Shown here: positions 12,152 to 22,553 of the stretch, piece by piece
Numbering within the stretch: position 1 is the first letter of the stretch
Layout: every line of letters starts with the position of its first letter
Source of the DNA: Calliphora vicina
Lineage: Eukaryota > Arthropoda > Insecta > Diptera > Calliphoridae
Assembly (NCBI RefSeq): GCF_958450345.1
Contig: NC_088784.1
Span: 92,123,947 to 92,187,946, forward strand
Direction of reading: 5' to 3'
Length of the DNA stretch: 64,000 nucleotides
The notes under the pieces: model-generated
Told to the model about the DNA's origin: nothing
The model's database searches: none
The model's input: only the letters and a program-made list of their open reading frames with translations
Program-made: the position numbers and the translations under genes

Positions 12152-12317
12152 TATATATGAGGAGCCGCAGAACAAAAGGTACTTTTTTGAAAATTTAAAA
12201 ATTTTGGGAAATTGATTTTTTCTGAAGATTTTAACCAAAATATTATAAAAATACCAAAAAATTAATTTAAAAAAAAAATCGAAAAAGTACCTTTTGTTCT
12301 GCGGCTCCTCATATATA
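12152..12317. mobile_element. GAGGAGCCGCAG palindromic MITE, copy 1
   Basis: Perfect inverted ends: TATATGAGGAGCCGCAGAAC at the left and its inverse at the right, continuing through AAAAGGTACTTTTT. About 160 bp with an AT-rich centre. Other copies: 43119-43250 and 21118-21853 (enlarged). TA repeats surround the ends, fitting a TA target. Confidence 0.8.
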
Positions 12318-12497
12318 ATTCTTCTGTTCGTGTGTTAGTAACTGAACTCCACTTTAACTGCTGGGCCGATTTCGATGAAATGTTTTACGTGTGTTTGAGT
12401 GGATCCCTGGATGATTTACACCTATATAGGTACAATGGGCGTGGCACCTCAAACACGAAGTAAAAAATTATTAATAGCTACCGACCGAAGCTATACT
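12318..12497. mobile_element. Helitron-like fragment
   Basis: The start resembles a non-autonomous Helitron 5' region (TTCTTCTGTTCGTGTG, then CTGCTGGGCCGATTTCGATG) and the end shows GCTACCGACCGAAGCTATACT, a mutated form of GCTACCGGGCGAAGCCGGGG at 21748-21767. The CTAG terminus is lost. The call rests on similarity to the better copy at 21497-21778. Confidence 0.4.
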
Positions 12498-12798
12498 TAA
12501 ATATTAAAAATAATTTTTGTTAAAAAAATTTTCATGAAATAATTTTTTTTATGGTGAACGAAGTTTTGCTAAAAAAATCGGTGAAAACTAATTTTTAGTA
12601 AAAAAAATGTTTCATTGAAAAACTGGTAAAAAAAAATCGAGAAATATTGGTTTTTGCTTATATATCAGCCATTTATCGATTCGAAATAGCAACCGAACCA
12701 GGACTATACCTGTCATATTGTTAAAGTACATTGTCATATTGATGTATCAATCATATTTGTAAGATATTTAGGGGCTTCGGAAAGTTGATCAAAAGACG

Positions 12799-13172
12799 CA
12801 CAGTGGCGTCATTTAAAATTTAAAAATAAATAAAAAAAAAAATTCTAAATCTTTTGGAAATACATAATTAAAAAAAGTGAAAAAAAATTTTTAAAAATTT
12901 TTCTGAATAATTTTAAAGCATAAAATCCTTGAAAAATTAACAAAAAAAAATCAAAAATTTTAAAAACTATTTTATATTACATCACATAAATTTTGTCCAC
13001 AAATTTTCTAATCCCATAAGTAGGACCCTAAAAGGTGTAGACCAATTTTCAAACACTCATTTCATATGACTTATCAATTATTTATCATATGCCTTTTAAA
13101 TTTTTTTATTATCTCTTTTGGTTCAAAAATAATGATTTTTGCAATGAAAAAAACTCAAATGGAGCCACTGTG
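12799..13172. mobile_element. CACAGTGGC-ended MITE
   Basis: Ends CACAGTGGCGTCATTT and AAATGGAGCCACTGTG are inverted with two or three mismatches. About 374 bp, A/T homopolymer-rich interior. No clear target duplication. It truncates the W element at 12102-12797. Confidence 0.6.
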
Positions 13173-13258
13173 CTACCTACAATGATGTATACAAACGATG
13201 TATAATAAATAAATTAGTATATAATCGAGGTATTTATACTGCTTTGTAGAAAATATTT

Positions 13259-13479
13259 GAGGCTATTAGCGCAAAAGTGGTTTAACCCCAAACTATTATC
13301 TTAGGCATTTGTTACATTATGTTGTGTAAAAAAATTATATTTTAGCTCCATCTGATTTTGAATACCAAAAGGTATTCAAAACTTTATATTGATAGTTGGT
13401 AATGTAAAGAATGAATGTAACACCAGAACAGCAACCATTAAAAATTTTGGGTTATACCACTTTTGCACTGATGGCCCTA
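13259..13479. mobile_element. palindrome-ended MITE
   Basis: Inverted ends around GCTATTAGCGCAAAAGTGG (left) and CCACTTTTGCACTGATGGCC (right), extending inward to a CCCCAAA/TTTTGGG pair. About 220 bp, no coding frame. Confidence 0.6.
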
Positions 13480-13994
13480 GTTGTAAGAATTGTTTGATTC
13501 AGAATGAAGAGAATTTTTCGATTTATTTGCTACTAATCTTAATTATTATAGGAAAATTGACCTGAAAACTGGAAATATTTATCATATATCACTATAAATC
13601 GTATCTTACGAAATCCTTCAACCAATTAGAAATTAACATTAAAACAAGTAAGAGACCTATATTCGCTTGTTGCGAATCTTATATAAACTTCACCAAATTA
13701 TACTTTAAAATAAAATTTTTAAATATTTTTAGGTAAACAAAATTTATTTTTTTTAAAGTTGTTTTTTAATTTTTTTTTTAATTTTTAAATTAAAAATAAT
13801 TAGTTTTTTAATATTTAGTGAAAAAATTAAAAAAAAAAATTAGTTTTTAATTTTTTTTTAATATTTAGTAAAAAATATTTTTTTGGTAAAAAAAAAAATT
13901 CAGATTAAAAAGTATTTTTTCCGATTTTGACCCATTGTAGGTCAAAATCGTCATTATTAGATGTCCATATAGTCTATATTAATGACTCAGTAAT

Positions 13995-15380
13995 TAGGGT
14001 ATTCATTCGACTAATGATCGTTCGATTAATCGAATAATTTCTTACGAAGAATTTAAAAATTACCATTTTCGAATAACGAATAATTCGAACAATTCGAATA
14101 AATAAAATAATCGAATAAAACGAATAAATGTTCATATATAAAATTGTTTAAAATTTTTCATAATTTCAAATTTAAATAAGTAATAATGACTCACAAAAAT
14201 TGTATTGTTTCTGAAATTCGACAAATAACTAAAGACAAAGGGACTTTCGATCACTGTAGATGAGTGTTCCGATAGCTCCTTCTATAAATATATAAATATT
14301 ACTGCAAGAAGTTACAATTCTAAAAACAAATCTTTCAAAATTTTTAACTTAGGACTTGAACCAATGAAAATAAAAGGTACGGAATAAAATATTTGTTATT
14401 TAGCTGGCGAAATATTAGAAGAATCGCAATTAATAATCAAAATATTAACTTAGATTAAAGTGAAGTTGAATGTGATGGAGAATGTGATTTTTAAATGGTC
14501 ATCGAAAGTGATATTAAGGATGACATTTATAATGATTACATTGAAATAGATGAAGGCCATGATCTTAAAATATATGTATATAAGTGATGTTATTAACCGC
14601 GTACGTAAGTGTTTCAAAATATTAATAAATCGAATGATAAATACAAATATTATAAACTAACGTAGCGTGCAAGAAAATCATGAACATCTTTGTTTAATAT
14701 GGTAATAAATTTTTTTCGTATTTGTAAATGCGTCAATCATGCACTGCCTGACTTCAAATTAGCCACGTTCACTGACAATGATATCAAACTTTGGACAGAT
14801 TCCCTTTATTGTGTAATTCCCCAAGACCACATTATTAAGCAAAGATTCAGCAACGTTGATAGAGCTTGATGTATAATACAATAATTTAGAAATAGTGAAT
14901 AATTAACTTAATAAGGAATTAGTTACTCAATTTAAAACCCGAATTAAAAAGTTCTTAATACGTTTATATCGTATTTGAATTCAGGATCATGTCCAACTAG
15001 CTCAAATTTTTTAAAGCGTAGCTCCAAAACAGAAACTAAAGGGTTTGCTAGTCAATTGTTTTGTAGATTGTTCAGGAGTTAATCTGATCAGAATATTTCT
15101 GTTGAAAATTTAATGATGTACTTTGTTTTTGAATGTTTTTTAACATTATCAATACTTGAATTGTTAACTTTAACGTTATTTTTTGTTTTTCTTTAACAAT
15201 AAAATATCAAAAAGCCGACATCAAAACTTCATTCTTTACTTTTTAAAAAAAAATTAAATTATTCGAATAATTCGATTAATTTTAAACGTGTGATCGAATT
15301 ATTCAAACAAGTTAAAACCTCTTATTCGAATTATTCGTTTTATTCGAACAAGAGAAAAATCGAATAATTCGAATACCCTA
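13995..15380. mobile_element. 1.4-kb hAT element with 8-bp TSD
   Basis: Ends TAGGGTATTCATTCG and CGAATTATTCGAATACCCTA-type inverse (last bases GAATACCCTA at 15371-15380). Flanks TCAGTAAT (13987-13994) and TTAGTAAT (15381-15388) form an 8-bp duplication with one mismatch; the intact W sequence elsewhere reads ACTTAGTAATCCAG once. Sub-terminal DNA is packed with CGAATAATTCGAA motifs. It holds a broken hAT transposase piece (14232-14387). Confidence 0.85.
14232..14387 (+). pseudogene. hAT transposase fragment
   Basis: About 50 codons read LSITVDECSDSSFYKYINI and then NLGLEPMKIKGT before a stop at 14385-14387. This matches the hAT family pattern around the first catalytic aspartate, in which a T-x-DEW-like motif is followed by a Y-hydrophobic-NIT segment and an LGL strand. 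Acidic residue-rich frames continue to 14580 but are broken. The fragment shows the surrounding element is a decayed autonomous hAT, not only a MITE. Confidence 0.7.
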
Positions 15381-15762
15381 TTAGTAATCCAGATATAGGT
15401 CAAAAATATATCAAAAATCGAGGTTGTTTTCCTTATATCTCAGCCATTTGTGGACCGATTTTCTCGATTTTAAATAGCGACCGAGCCGAAAGAATTTGGA
15501 GATATTGATATATGAATCGTGTATGTTAGTTATTTTGAGGCTTCGGAAAGTTGATTTCAACACACAGACGGACATTGCTATATTGACTCCGCTATCTATA
15601 ACGATCCAGAATATATATACTTTGTGGGGTGGCAAATGAAAAATGTAGAAATTACAAACGGAATGACAAACTTATATATACCCTTGCCACTCATGGTGAA
15701 GGAAAATAGCAGATACAAGCTCGATTAATGGACAATTTTTGATTTGATTTGATTCATATTCC

Positions 15763-16840
15763 AATGTCGCGTTCTTGTACCTAAGTAATCATTTGTTTTT
15801 CGTATTCCGCTTTCGTTATAATAAAGTGGCTGGTAATTTGAATTCAAATCATAATTTAATCTAATGGCTTAACAAAAGTTGCTGCATATCATAATCTCAA
15901 TAAAAATTTTATTTTGATTTTCAAAATGTGTCGCGATCAATATTATAAAGCAAGGGTCACATATGACAAATATTTGCTCAAAAAAGCGTAACCATAACAT
16001 ACGAAAAATTTAAACAAAAAAAGATTTATTTATTTTGTTTAATTCAAGTACTTAAGAATGTCACGTTCTTGACCTTAGAAATATCCACAAGTAATTTAGT
16101 CAAAGTGAAGAAATATTTTCCATTTAATTAAAAAATGATTTCTAGCTAATTCAATAACCAATATTGTAACTAGCCCCTAGAACTACCGGTCATTGAACGA
16201 AATCTCTTTTTGCTAAACTGCATTTGTTAATGTAAGTGCTGGTGTGAGTAAAATATAAAAGCTTTCCTTATAATTAAACAAATTGTTTGCAATTATTTTC
16301 AAAATTAAAATGATTTAATATGTTTGCCCTTGGTCAAATTCATATACATATGTAACTTGCATTCAAATGAATGTTTCTACTAAAATAACCAAAATTAAAC
16401 ATAAAATGGGAGTTTAGCATAATTACCTATTAATTTATATGTTTCAAAAAAGGAGTTATAATTAATGTAATGTAAATCATGTTGGATTCGTTAAATTTAC
16501 TACACGAAGAGAAAAAACATAGTTTACCATAAACATTTCAGAATTTTTACAAGTTTTTAAACAAGTCATTGTAGTTATTTATATAATTGCGGCAACCATA
16601 ACATGTTTAGTATTACATATGTGTAACCATAATAAGTTTAATATTATGATTGCCGTAATATGTTTATATATTATGAATGTAGCAATTATATGTATGATTT
16701 TTTTATACACTCACAATAGCGAACGTGACACACTTTCAAAATCAATATAATATGTTTTAAGGGAGTATTATATGTGAAAGCCACTAAATTTCGAAGAGTA
16801 CTGATAACAAGCAATGATTTAGGAACAAGAACGCGACATT
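15763..16840. mobile_element. S element with AATGTCGCGTTCTTG termini
   Basis: AATGTCGCGTTCTTGTACC (15763-15781) and its inverse ending ACAAGAACGCGACATT (to 16840) form terminal inverted repeats of about 22 bp with one mismatch. A second, weaker inverted pair lies inside (AATGTCACGTTCTTG near 16054; GCGAACGTGACAC near 16718). No transposase seen. The terminal motif recurs singly at 38.2, 38.45, 38.75, 46.6 and 48.9 kb. Confidence 0.55.
16501..16735. mobile_element. foldback-related MITE, short form
   Basis: Begins ACACGAAGAGAAAAAACATAG and contains TTTTTACAAGTTTTT, GGCAACCATAA and repeated GTAACCATAATA-like words in both orientations, as in the foldback at 58441-58860. It lies inside the S element. 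Boundaries are approximate. Confidence 0.45.
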
Positions 16841-17956
16841 AGAACTGAAACAAAATCAAAAGAAAAATTCACCGAACAAGAAGAGCAGCATTATACGATA
16901 ATATACCACAAATTACAACTAAATAGTTTATAATGAAATTGGCTACTTTTTGTAACTATGTTATAAGTGATAAGCTGGCCATGTATTGCAAAAGAATCAA
17001 CATTAGGAGAAAGGTCTCTGCTTAAATATTTGCAATTCACTTTCCATAATTTAAGTAAATTACTAGCCTTAGAACAAAGAATACAAATTTCATACATTTT
17101 ACTTATAACAACATAATCCACACCATTTTTGTATAGTACTTAACAAACTTTCTAATTTCGATTATCCATAGCTTTAATACATAAGTATAATATAAAATAT
17201 CTTTAAACTCTTACCACATTGAAACATTTCTAAGAACTTTGATCAAATATTCTATGCCATCTTATGACTCTTAAGTTTCTTAATTTCTTTACAGCAACAT
17301 GACCAAAATGGGAGAAAAAAAATATTTATTCTTAAAGTTTATCACCGCAACAAAAAGCTTTAAGGAAACAAAACCTAACTTGCAACAAAGCGAACCAAAC
17401 AACAGCAACACCAACATGATAAAGTCAGAAACAACAAAGATGAAGCAAAAGTTTTTACACACTTTAACCAAAAAAAAGAAATATATATATACTATATATG
17501 AAAAGAACTAACAACAAACTCAATCTTTTTGACCAAGTTTTTTTTACCTGACGGTACGAGTGTGTATCCTCATGTTTCTTTCATACTTGTACTTTTTCTA
17601 CATGTTTTCAAAGTACATGTTCTTCTCTATGCGAACAAAAGATTTTCGGTTTTATGGTTTTTTTCTTTGCATCTTCTTGTTGTTTTTGGCCCATACTTCA
17701 CTAGTATTGTATGACAGAAATGCCTTAACAATAAGGTCACGTTAGCAAAAAATGAAAAAAATAAAAAAAAAATGTTTGAGAATAATTTCTATATGTACAA
17801 ATGAAAATAAAAGTAAATGATAAACATGTTTTGTTGGTCATGTACCAAAGAAAAAAGGAAAAACCGCACGTTTCAAACTAAAGCAGAAAACAATTCACTA
17901 TGGGTTTATAAAGTAATATTTTGTAATAAGTTCAGTTAAAAAATGTAAGGTTTACT
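16841..17956. other. AT-rich DNA, no convincing gene
   Basis: Overlapping frames on both strands at 17289-17511 (60-70 codons) are lysine/threonine-rich on one strand and hydrophobic on the other, typical of low-complexity DNA. TTTCTTTACAG just before 17295 looks like a splice acceptor, but nothing supports an exon. The frames at 17529-17745 likewise lack any recognisable domain. Confidence 0.4.
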
Positions 17957-18180
17957 AAAAATTTGTATAAAATCGGCCCACAAATGGCTGAGATATGAGG
18001 AAAAAACCAAACCTATTTTTGATCTACATATATCTGGATTACTAAGTCATTAATATAGACAATATGGAAATCTGATGATAGATATTTCAAAGACCTTTGT
18101 AGCGGCGTGTATGTGGGTCAAAATCGGGAAAAACATTTTAACGCGAATTTTTATTTTAACGAAAAAAAAAATTCTCATAA
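17957..18180 (+). mobile_element. W element, partial
   Basis: Contains AAATCGGCCCACAAATGGCT, the GAGATATGAGGAAAAAACC segment, CTGGATTACTAAGTCATTAA and GGTCAAAATCGGGAAAAA in W order. Both ends are missing. It runs into the minisatellite at 18238 through A/T-rich sequence. Confidence 0.65.
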
Positions 18181-18237
18181 CTAATAAATTTTCCAAAAAA
18201 AAAGTTTTGAAAAAAAAAATTTACAATAAAATAATTT

Positions 18238-18640
18238 ACTAAAAATCTCATTTTTATACTAAAAATATCATTCTTATACTAAAAATCTCATTCTTATACT
18301 AAAAATATAATTTTTATACTATAACCACGTTTTTATACTAAAACCACGTTTTTATACTAAAACCACGTTTTTATACTAAAACCACGTTTTTATACTAAAA
18401 CCACGTTTTTATACTAAAACCACGTTTTTATACTAAAACCACGTTTTTATACTAAAACCACGTTTTTATACTAAAACCACGTTTTTATACTAAAACCACG
18501 TTTTTATACTAAAACCACGTTTTTATACTAAAACCACGTTTTTATACTAAAACCACGTTTTTATACTAAAACCACGTTTTTATACTAAAACCACGTTTTT
18601 ATACTAAAACCACTTTTTTATACTAAAATCACGTTTTGAA
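18238..18640. repeat. 19/20-bp minisatellite array
   Basis: Four 20-bp units (ACTAAAAATCTCATTTTTAT and variants, 18238-18317) pass into sixteen 19-bp units (ACTAAAACCACGTTTTTAT, 18318-18621) and a partial unit. The 16 central units are almost identical, pointing to recent homogenisation. The unit resembles the 20-bp unit at 19956-20125, 1.4 kb away. Confidence 0.95.
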
Positions 18641-19739
18641 GCTTTATATTTTTAAGTACCTTGTTCTTTTATATTCATCCATTGTGCAATATCATAAACA
18701 GCAATATTATACTGACTTATACTTTCACACGTGTTACAGCATCTATACAAAATTACTACTCAGTATACTACTACTACAACATGGGCATTAGGTTGGTCCA
18801 TATAGTGAACTTTTACGATTTTCGGTGCTTCTAAGGTATAAAATTTAATCGTTTATTTAAAAAATCAGCCAAGCAATAAATTATTGATTTTGAGTAAATC
18901 ATAGATAATGTTCGAGCAAACCTAAAAATTACTTTTACAAAATTTATATTTTTTCCTATTTTTCATTAAACGATACATTTACCTTTACAAAATATTTATC
19001 GCCCAATAACTTAATTTTGGATTTTTTGTTGCTTGACTGGTTATTGAAATAAACGATTCAATTAATCTTCGCCATCTAACAATCAAATGCTTAACATTTT
19101 TGAAAATCGAATAACTTTAAAAGGTTGCACATTTTATTTGAAGTTTCGAGTTTATGGCTGACGAAGAAATATTTTAGTCCTTACAAAGTCCAATATAAGG
19201 ACTACTCTAATGAACACAAATAGAAATAAACTTATTCAGGACGAGAAAAAATAAACGTTTATGGCGAACAATGTAGAATGTATTTAATACAATGCGTAAA
19301 AAATCAGAAGGGAATAATTACTGTCGTACCAATAATGATTTATAATACCATCAGCATCTACGAAAATATTGTAATAATAATTGTAAGTTAAACCAAAAGC
19401 ATAAAAAAACATAAATTATAGTTATTTTATATACATGCAGATACAAAACTTGATAGATCCTTTCACACATACATCTACACACACAATACGAAACCTTGAC
19501 ATATCTGGAAGCCAGCTATAAACAAGTATATGAAAAAAAACAAACTTTATCGATTTCTTTACTACAACTTTTTCTTCACAAAAAAGACATTAAACCAATT
19601 ACATTTATTACCAACAACTAAATAAACTCACGAATAGAACGTAACTCTGTGAACACCCCTTAAAAAGAATGTGTTTTTGCTTTTGAATTTTTAAGTTTAA
19701 ATTTAATTTTACTCTCGCTGTGAAGGTCACGAACATTTA
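18641..19739. other. AT-rich DNA with a weak inverted repeat
   Basis: Around 18836-19075 TAATCGTTTATTT, AGCCAAGCAATAAATTATTG and an imperfect inverse (GTTGCTTGACTGG, GAAATAAACGATT) suggest a decayed MITE. No gene seen in the rest. Confidence 0.35.
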
Positions 19740-19853
19740 AGGGTGGCCAGGAATAAAGTTACAGCATAAACAGGATACTTTTATAATATTAAATGTTTGA
19801 CAAGACGAATCAATGTTTATTTAAAAAAACACAAACTACGAAGCGTTTTGCTT

Positions 19854-19924
19854 GGAATCGAGGATCGAACCCGCAACCCTCAGATTAAAAATCCAACACA
19901 CTATAGACTGGTCTATCGATGCAC
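19854..19924 (-). pseudogene. tRNA-Lys(UUU)-like sequence 1
   Basis: On the minus strand an anticodon-arm-like TTGGA-TTTTTAA-TCTGA can be drawn, with UUU in the anticodon position, followed by GAGGGTTGCGGGTTCGATCC, a good internal B box. The D-arm side (AGACCAGTCTATAG) is a poor A box and the acceptor stem (GGTGCAT with CGATTCC) does not pair. It is a tRNA pseudogene or tRNA-derived SINE head, not a functional tRNA. Confidence 0.65.
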
Positions 19925-19955
19925 CCTAGTTTAGAAACTATGTCTCCTAAAGAGA

Positions 19956-20125
19956 CCTAAAACCATGTTTTTATACTAAAAACCATGTTTTTATACTAAA
20001 AACCATGTTTTTATACTAAAAACCATGTTTTTATACTAAAAACCATGTTTTTATACTAAAAACCATGTTTTTTACTAAAAACCACGTTTTTATACGAAAA
20101 TCCACGTTTTTATACTAAAACCTTT
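19956..20125. repeat. 20-bp minisatellite array
   Basis: About eight units of ACTAAAAACCATGTTTTTAT (one of 19 bp), grading into the CCACGTTTTTAT form at the right end. It lies between the two tRNA-Lys-like blocks. The unit is a close variant of the array at 18238-18640. Confidence 0.9.
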
Positions 20126-20186
20126 ACTTGCTTTACTTTTACAATATTAAATGTTGGACAAGAAGTCAAAAAAAAACGCTTTGCTT

Positions 20187-20258
20187 GGAATCGAGAATCG
20201 AACCCACAACCCTCAGATTAAAAGTCCAACACACTATCGACTGGTCTATCAAGGCACC
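20187..20258 (-). pseudogene. tRNA-Lys(UUU)-like sequence 2
   Basis: Second copy of the block at 19854, on the minus strand. The anticodon loop reads CTTTTAA (UUU) within TTGGA...TCTGA, followed by GTTGTGGGTTCGATTC. The acceptor stem again fails to pair. The block after it (AACTATGTCTCCTAAAGAGAC) is also shared, so the duplication covers more than the tRNA-like part. Confidence 0.65.
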
Positions 20259-20606
20259 CTAGTTTAGAAACTATGTCTCCTAAAGAGACATGATCAATCA
20301 TAATTTTATAGCATACAACTGGTCGGTGTAGACTTGTGTTTTGTACGATTTGTTTTCTGTCTGGATTTCAACGTTGCTTTTTGAAAAATCTGCTTAAAGT
20401 CGTCTGAGTATCACAAAATCTAATTTGTCAGATTCTTTATAATCAACGGCAGAAAAGCCCTTCTGCACCACTTAAAGATTCAGTCTCTTAAGGACTTTTA
20501 GTTGAGAACTCAACTACTGTCATTACTGCAGTTATTATTGGGTCGTCGCTATACCTTTAGGCATTCTCTTATATTTTGTATCGACATTTTTCGCCCTGGC
20601 CACCCT

Positions 20607-21117
20607 TATCACTAGAATAAAGTTTAGCCTGCAGTGCCATTATATTTGTTATATTTTATTCAATGACATTTCGATGTTTCTTTTTTTTTCGTACTCCCAC
20701 CTTGCAACGTGCCTAATGGTAAAACTTGCATATTTTTATTTTTACACAGAAATAATGTGATTTTCCTTTGACTTTTTATTTCTTTTCAAGGTGTGTGTAA
20801 GTACCATTTGGAGATGTAATTCTGTTTTTTTTTTTAAGAATTTTCGTGCAAATGATTCTGATAGAGTTTAAATTATTTAAAATATGGCAATTTTGAGTTT
20901 TAAAGCAATTACAATTAATTGGGGTTCAGAGAACCCACATGTGATTGTTGGAAAACAAAAGCTTTCAAATCGTGTTACTATTTGTTGCAAACTTTGGATA
21001 GGATGCAGGATTTAGGAATATAATGCTTTAAAAACGTACCTGGTCAAACAGTAACTATTACTCCTTGATGCCGCGAATAAAGTACCTAAAAAGTACGAAT
21101 TTAAAAAAGTACTAAAG
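20607..21117. other. AT-rich DNA, no gene seen
   Basis: No coding frame, RNA gene or bounded repeat is recognised. Confidence 0.4.
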
Positions 21118-21853
21118 ATGAGGAGCCGCAGAAAATAGGTACTTTTTCGCATTTTTTCCAAAATTGTTTTTTTGTAAATGGGTTCTAAAAAAATTTGTGC
21201 TTAACAAAACGTACAACACTAGTATAAAATAAAAAAAATAATAATTTCATTTCAATGTGTAAATTGTTCATATATTAGATCAGGATTGAAAACATTCATT
21301 TAAAATATTATTGTTAAAAAAAACGAACTTTTTTGTCTTTATTTTTTTAACAAACGGTTCTCTTTCCGATATTAAAGTAGTTTTATATCAAACATCCTTA
21401 ACATTAAATGTGGTGACTTATGGCAGTTAAATGTATCTATTGATAAGTAAGAAACTTGTTACCATTTCCAGGTTCATGCAGTTTTTTAAGGGAGCGAATA
21501 TATATATAAAAATGAAATGGTACATGTATGTAATGTTATCACGTGAGAACGGCTGAAGCGATTTTGAAAAAAAATTCAAAAATTCCGGGTAAAACTCGAA
21601 AATTTTTTTTTTTTGTGAGTCCAGTCAACTGTAATAAAAGAGTTCCCTAAAGTATGCAGTACAAATTTGGATATTTTATTTGCAAATAAATAAGAACAGG
21701 CTCGTGTGCGAGGCTTGGAGAAACTTGAAGAACTAACATTAGTAAATGCTACCGGGCGAAGCCGGGGCTATCAACTAGTACATAAATAAAACTCAATTTC
21801 CCAAAAATTTTAAATGAGCGAAATAGTACCTTTTGTTCTGCGGCTCCTCATAT
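21118..21853. mobile_element. GAGGAGCCGCAG MITE, enlarged copy
   Basis: Left end GATGAGGAGCCGCAGAAAAT and right end ATTTTGTTCTGCGGCTCCTC-type inverse (21821-21850) match the palindromic MITE at 12152. This copy is about 735 bp because it holds extra sequence, including the Helitron-like element at 21497-21778. Confidence 0.65.
21497..21778 (+). mobile_element. non-autonomous Helitron-like element
   Basis: The 3' end has a GC-rich hairpin-like CCGGGCGAAGCCGGGG followed about nine bases later by CTAG before a T, as in Helitrons (hairpin plus CTRR, insertion before T). The 5' part has TATATATAAAAATGAAATGG and ACGTGAGAACGGCTGAAGCG, the kind of start seen in insect non-autonomous Helitrons. No Rep/helicase. 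The left boundary is approximate. Confidence 0.6.
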
Positions 21854-22495
21854 ATATTGGTTATTTCAGGTTATGTAAACCAAATTTTGGAACCCATGTC
21901 CTCCATTCGCAATGAAATTTGTACCAAGGTTTATCCTATTGAATAGTAATTCAGATACAATTCAGAAATTTTTTTCCAAAATCCAAAAATATTTGACTTT
22001 TTTTCAAAATGGTACCTATTATTTTTCTCAAAATAAAGCTTAAATATTTTCCTTGAAGAGCTTTGTCCTTAGTGGGATGCAAGTTGGATATCTATAAAAA
22101 TAAATGTTTTCTAAATCAAGACATACAATTTTTGAGTTTTTTTTGGAAAATCAAAAACTTTTTAGACCTTTTTTGTTGCTCAAAAAAACCCTTAAAAGGG
22201 TTTTGGTAGCTTAGTGGGATGCGAGTGGGATATCTACCAAATGAAATGTTTTGTAACCCAACCCTTCAATTTTTTATTTGTTTCTGAAAATTCAAAATTT
22301 TATTATCCAAAATAGTCAAAAAAGTTGACCATTTTTTTAATTTTTTTTTTTCGAAAGATTAACGAAATATCTAAACTATTGGGACAAATTTTGCTAAGAA
22401 AAATATGTTATAAAAACTCCTGTTTGAACCCCCTCTATCTATTTTCCCGATCAGGAGACATTGGTTCCTTGACATGAAATCCCCAATATATTAGA
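21852..22495. mobile_element. T-family element, copy 1
   Basis: Shares with 34247-35565 the left terminal region and internal modules containing GTGGGATGCGAGTGGGATAT (here near 22075 and 22217). The right end (TTCCTTGACATGAAATCCCC) is the inverse of the copy-2 left end (GGGGCATTTCATGTCAAGTG), so termini are inverted. No coding frame. Superfamily is not assigned. Confidence 0.55.
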
Positions 22496-22553
22496 ACGAC
22501 TCATTTCGTATGGAGAAAAAAGATGTGGTTGGTTTTAGAATCTTTGCCAACAC

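Larger units (their letters stand above)
12102..12797 (-). mobile_element. W (mini-me/Helentron-like) element, degraded
   Basis: Starts with AACAAGTAAGAG and a decayed stem-loop (ATTCGACTGTGCCGGAT), then, after two insertions, resumes with the W interior (TATCAGCCATTTATCGATT, AAATAGCAACCGAACC) and GGCTTCGGAAAGTTGATC. The (GTCY)n end is missing because the element is cut by a MITE at 12799. Insertions inside: the palindromic MITE at 12152-12317 and a Helitron-like piece at about 12318-12497. Confidence 0.65.
13641..15703 (-). mobile_element. W (mini-me/Helentron-like) element, split by a hAT
   Basis: Left end AAAACAAGTAAGAG with stem-loop ATTCGCTTGTTGCGAAT; right end has the (TA)n tract (ATATATACTTTGTGGGGT), the ACAAACGGAATGACAAAC block and CCCTTGCCACTCATGGTGAAGG. 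The interior includes TATCTCAGCCATTTGTGG and AAATAGCGACCGAGCC. The 1.4-kb hAT at 13995-15380 interrupts it. Known mini-me elements have (TA)n and (GTCY)n tracts around a conserved core; here the GTCY side is reduced to CAGACGGACATTG. Confidence 0.75.
19740..20606. mobile_element. TA-flanked element with AGGGTGGCCAGG ends
   Basis: Perfect 12-bp inverted repeats AGGGTGGCCAGG (19740-19751) and CCTGGCCACCCT (20595-20606), each bordered by TA. The 867-bp interior holds two near-identical blocks of about 150 bp (from about 19784 and 20130), each with a tRNA-Lys-like sequence, separated by a 20-bp minisatellite. No transposase. The TA target fits the Tc1/mariner superfamily, but this is an inference. 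Confidence 0.7.

Noticed and set aside
17289..17511. Overlapping 60- and 70-codon frames on both strands after a splice-acceptor-like TTTCTTTACAG
   Set aside because: Low complexity, open on both strands, no recognisable domain and no partner exon.
19854..20258. Functional tRNA-Lys genes
   Set aside because: Acceptor stems do not pair and the A box is poor; kept as pseudogenes.
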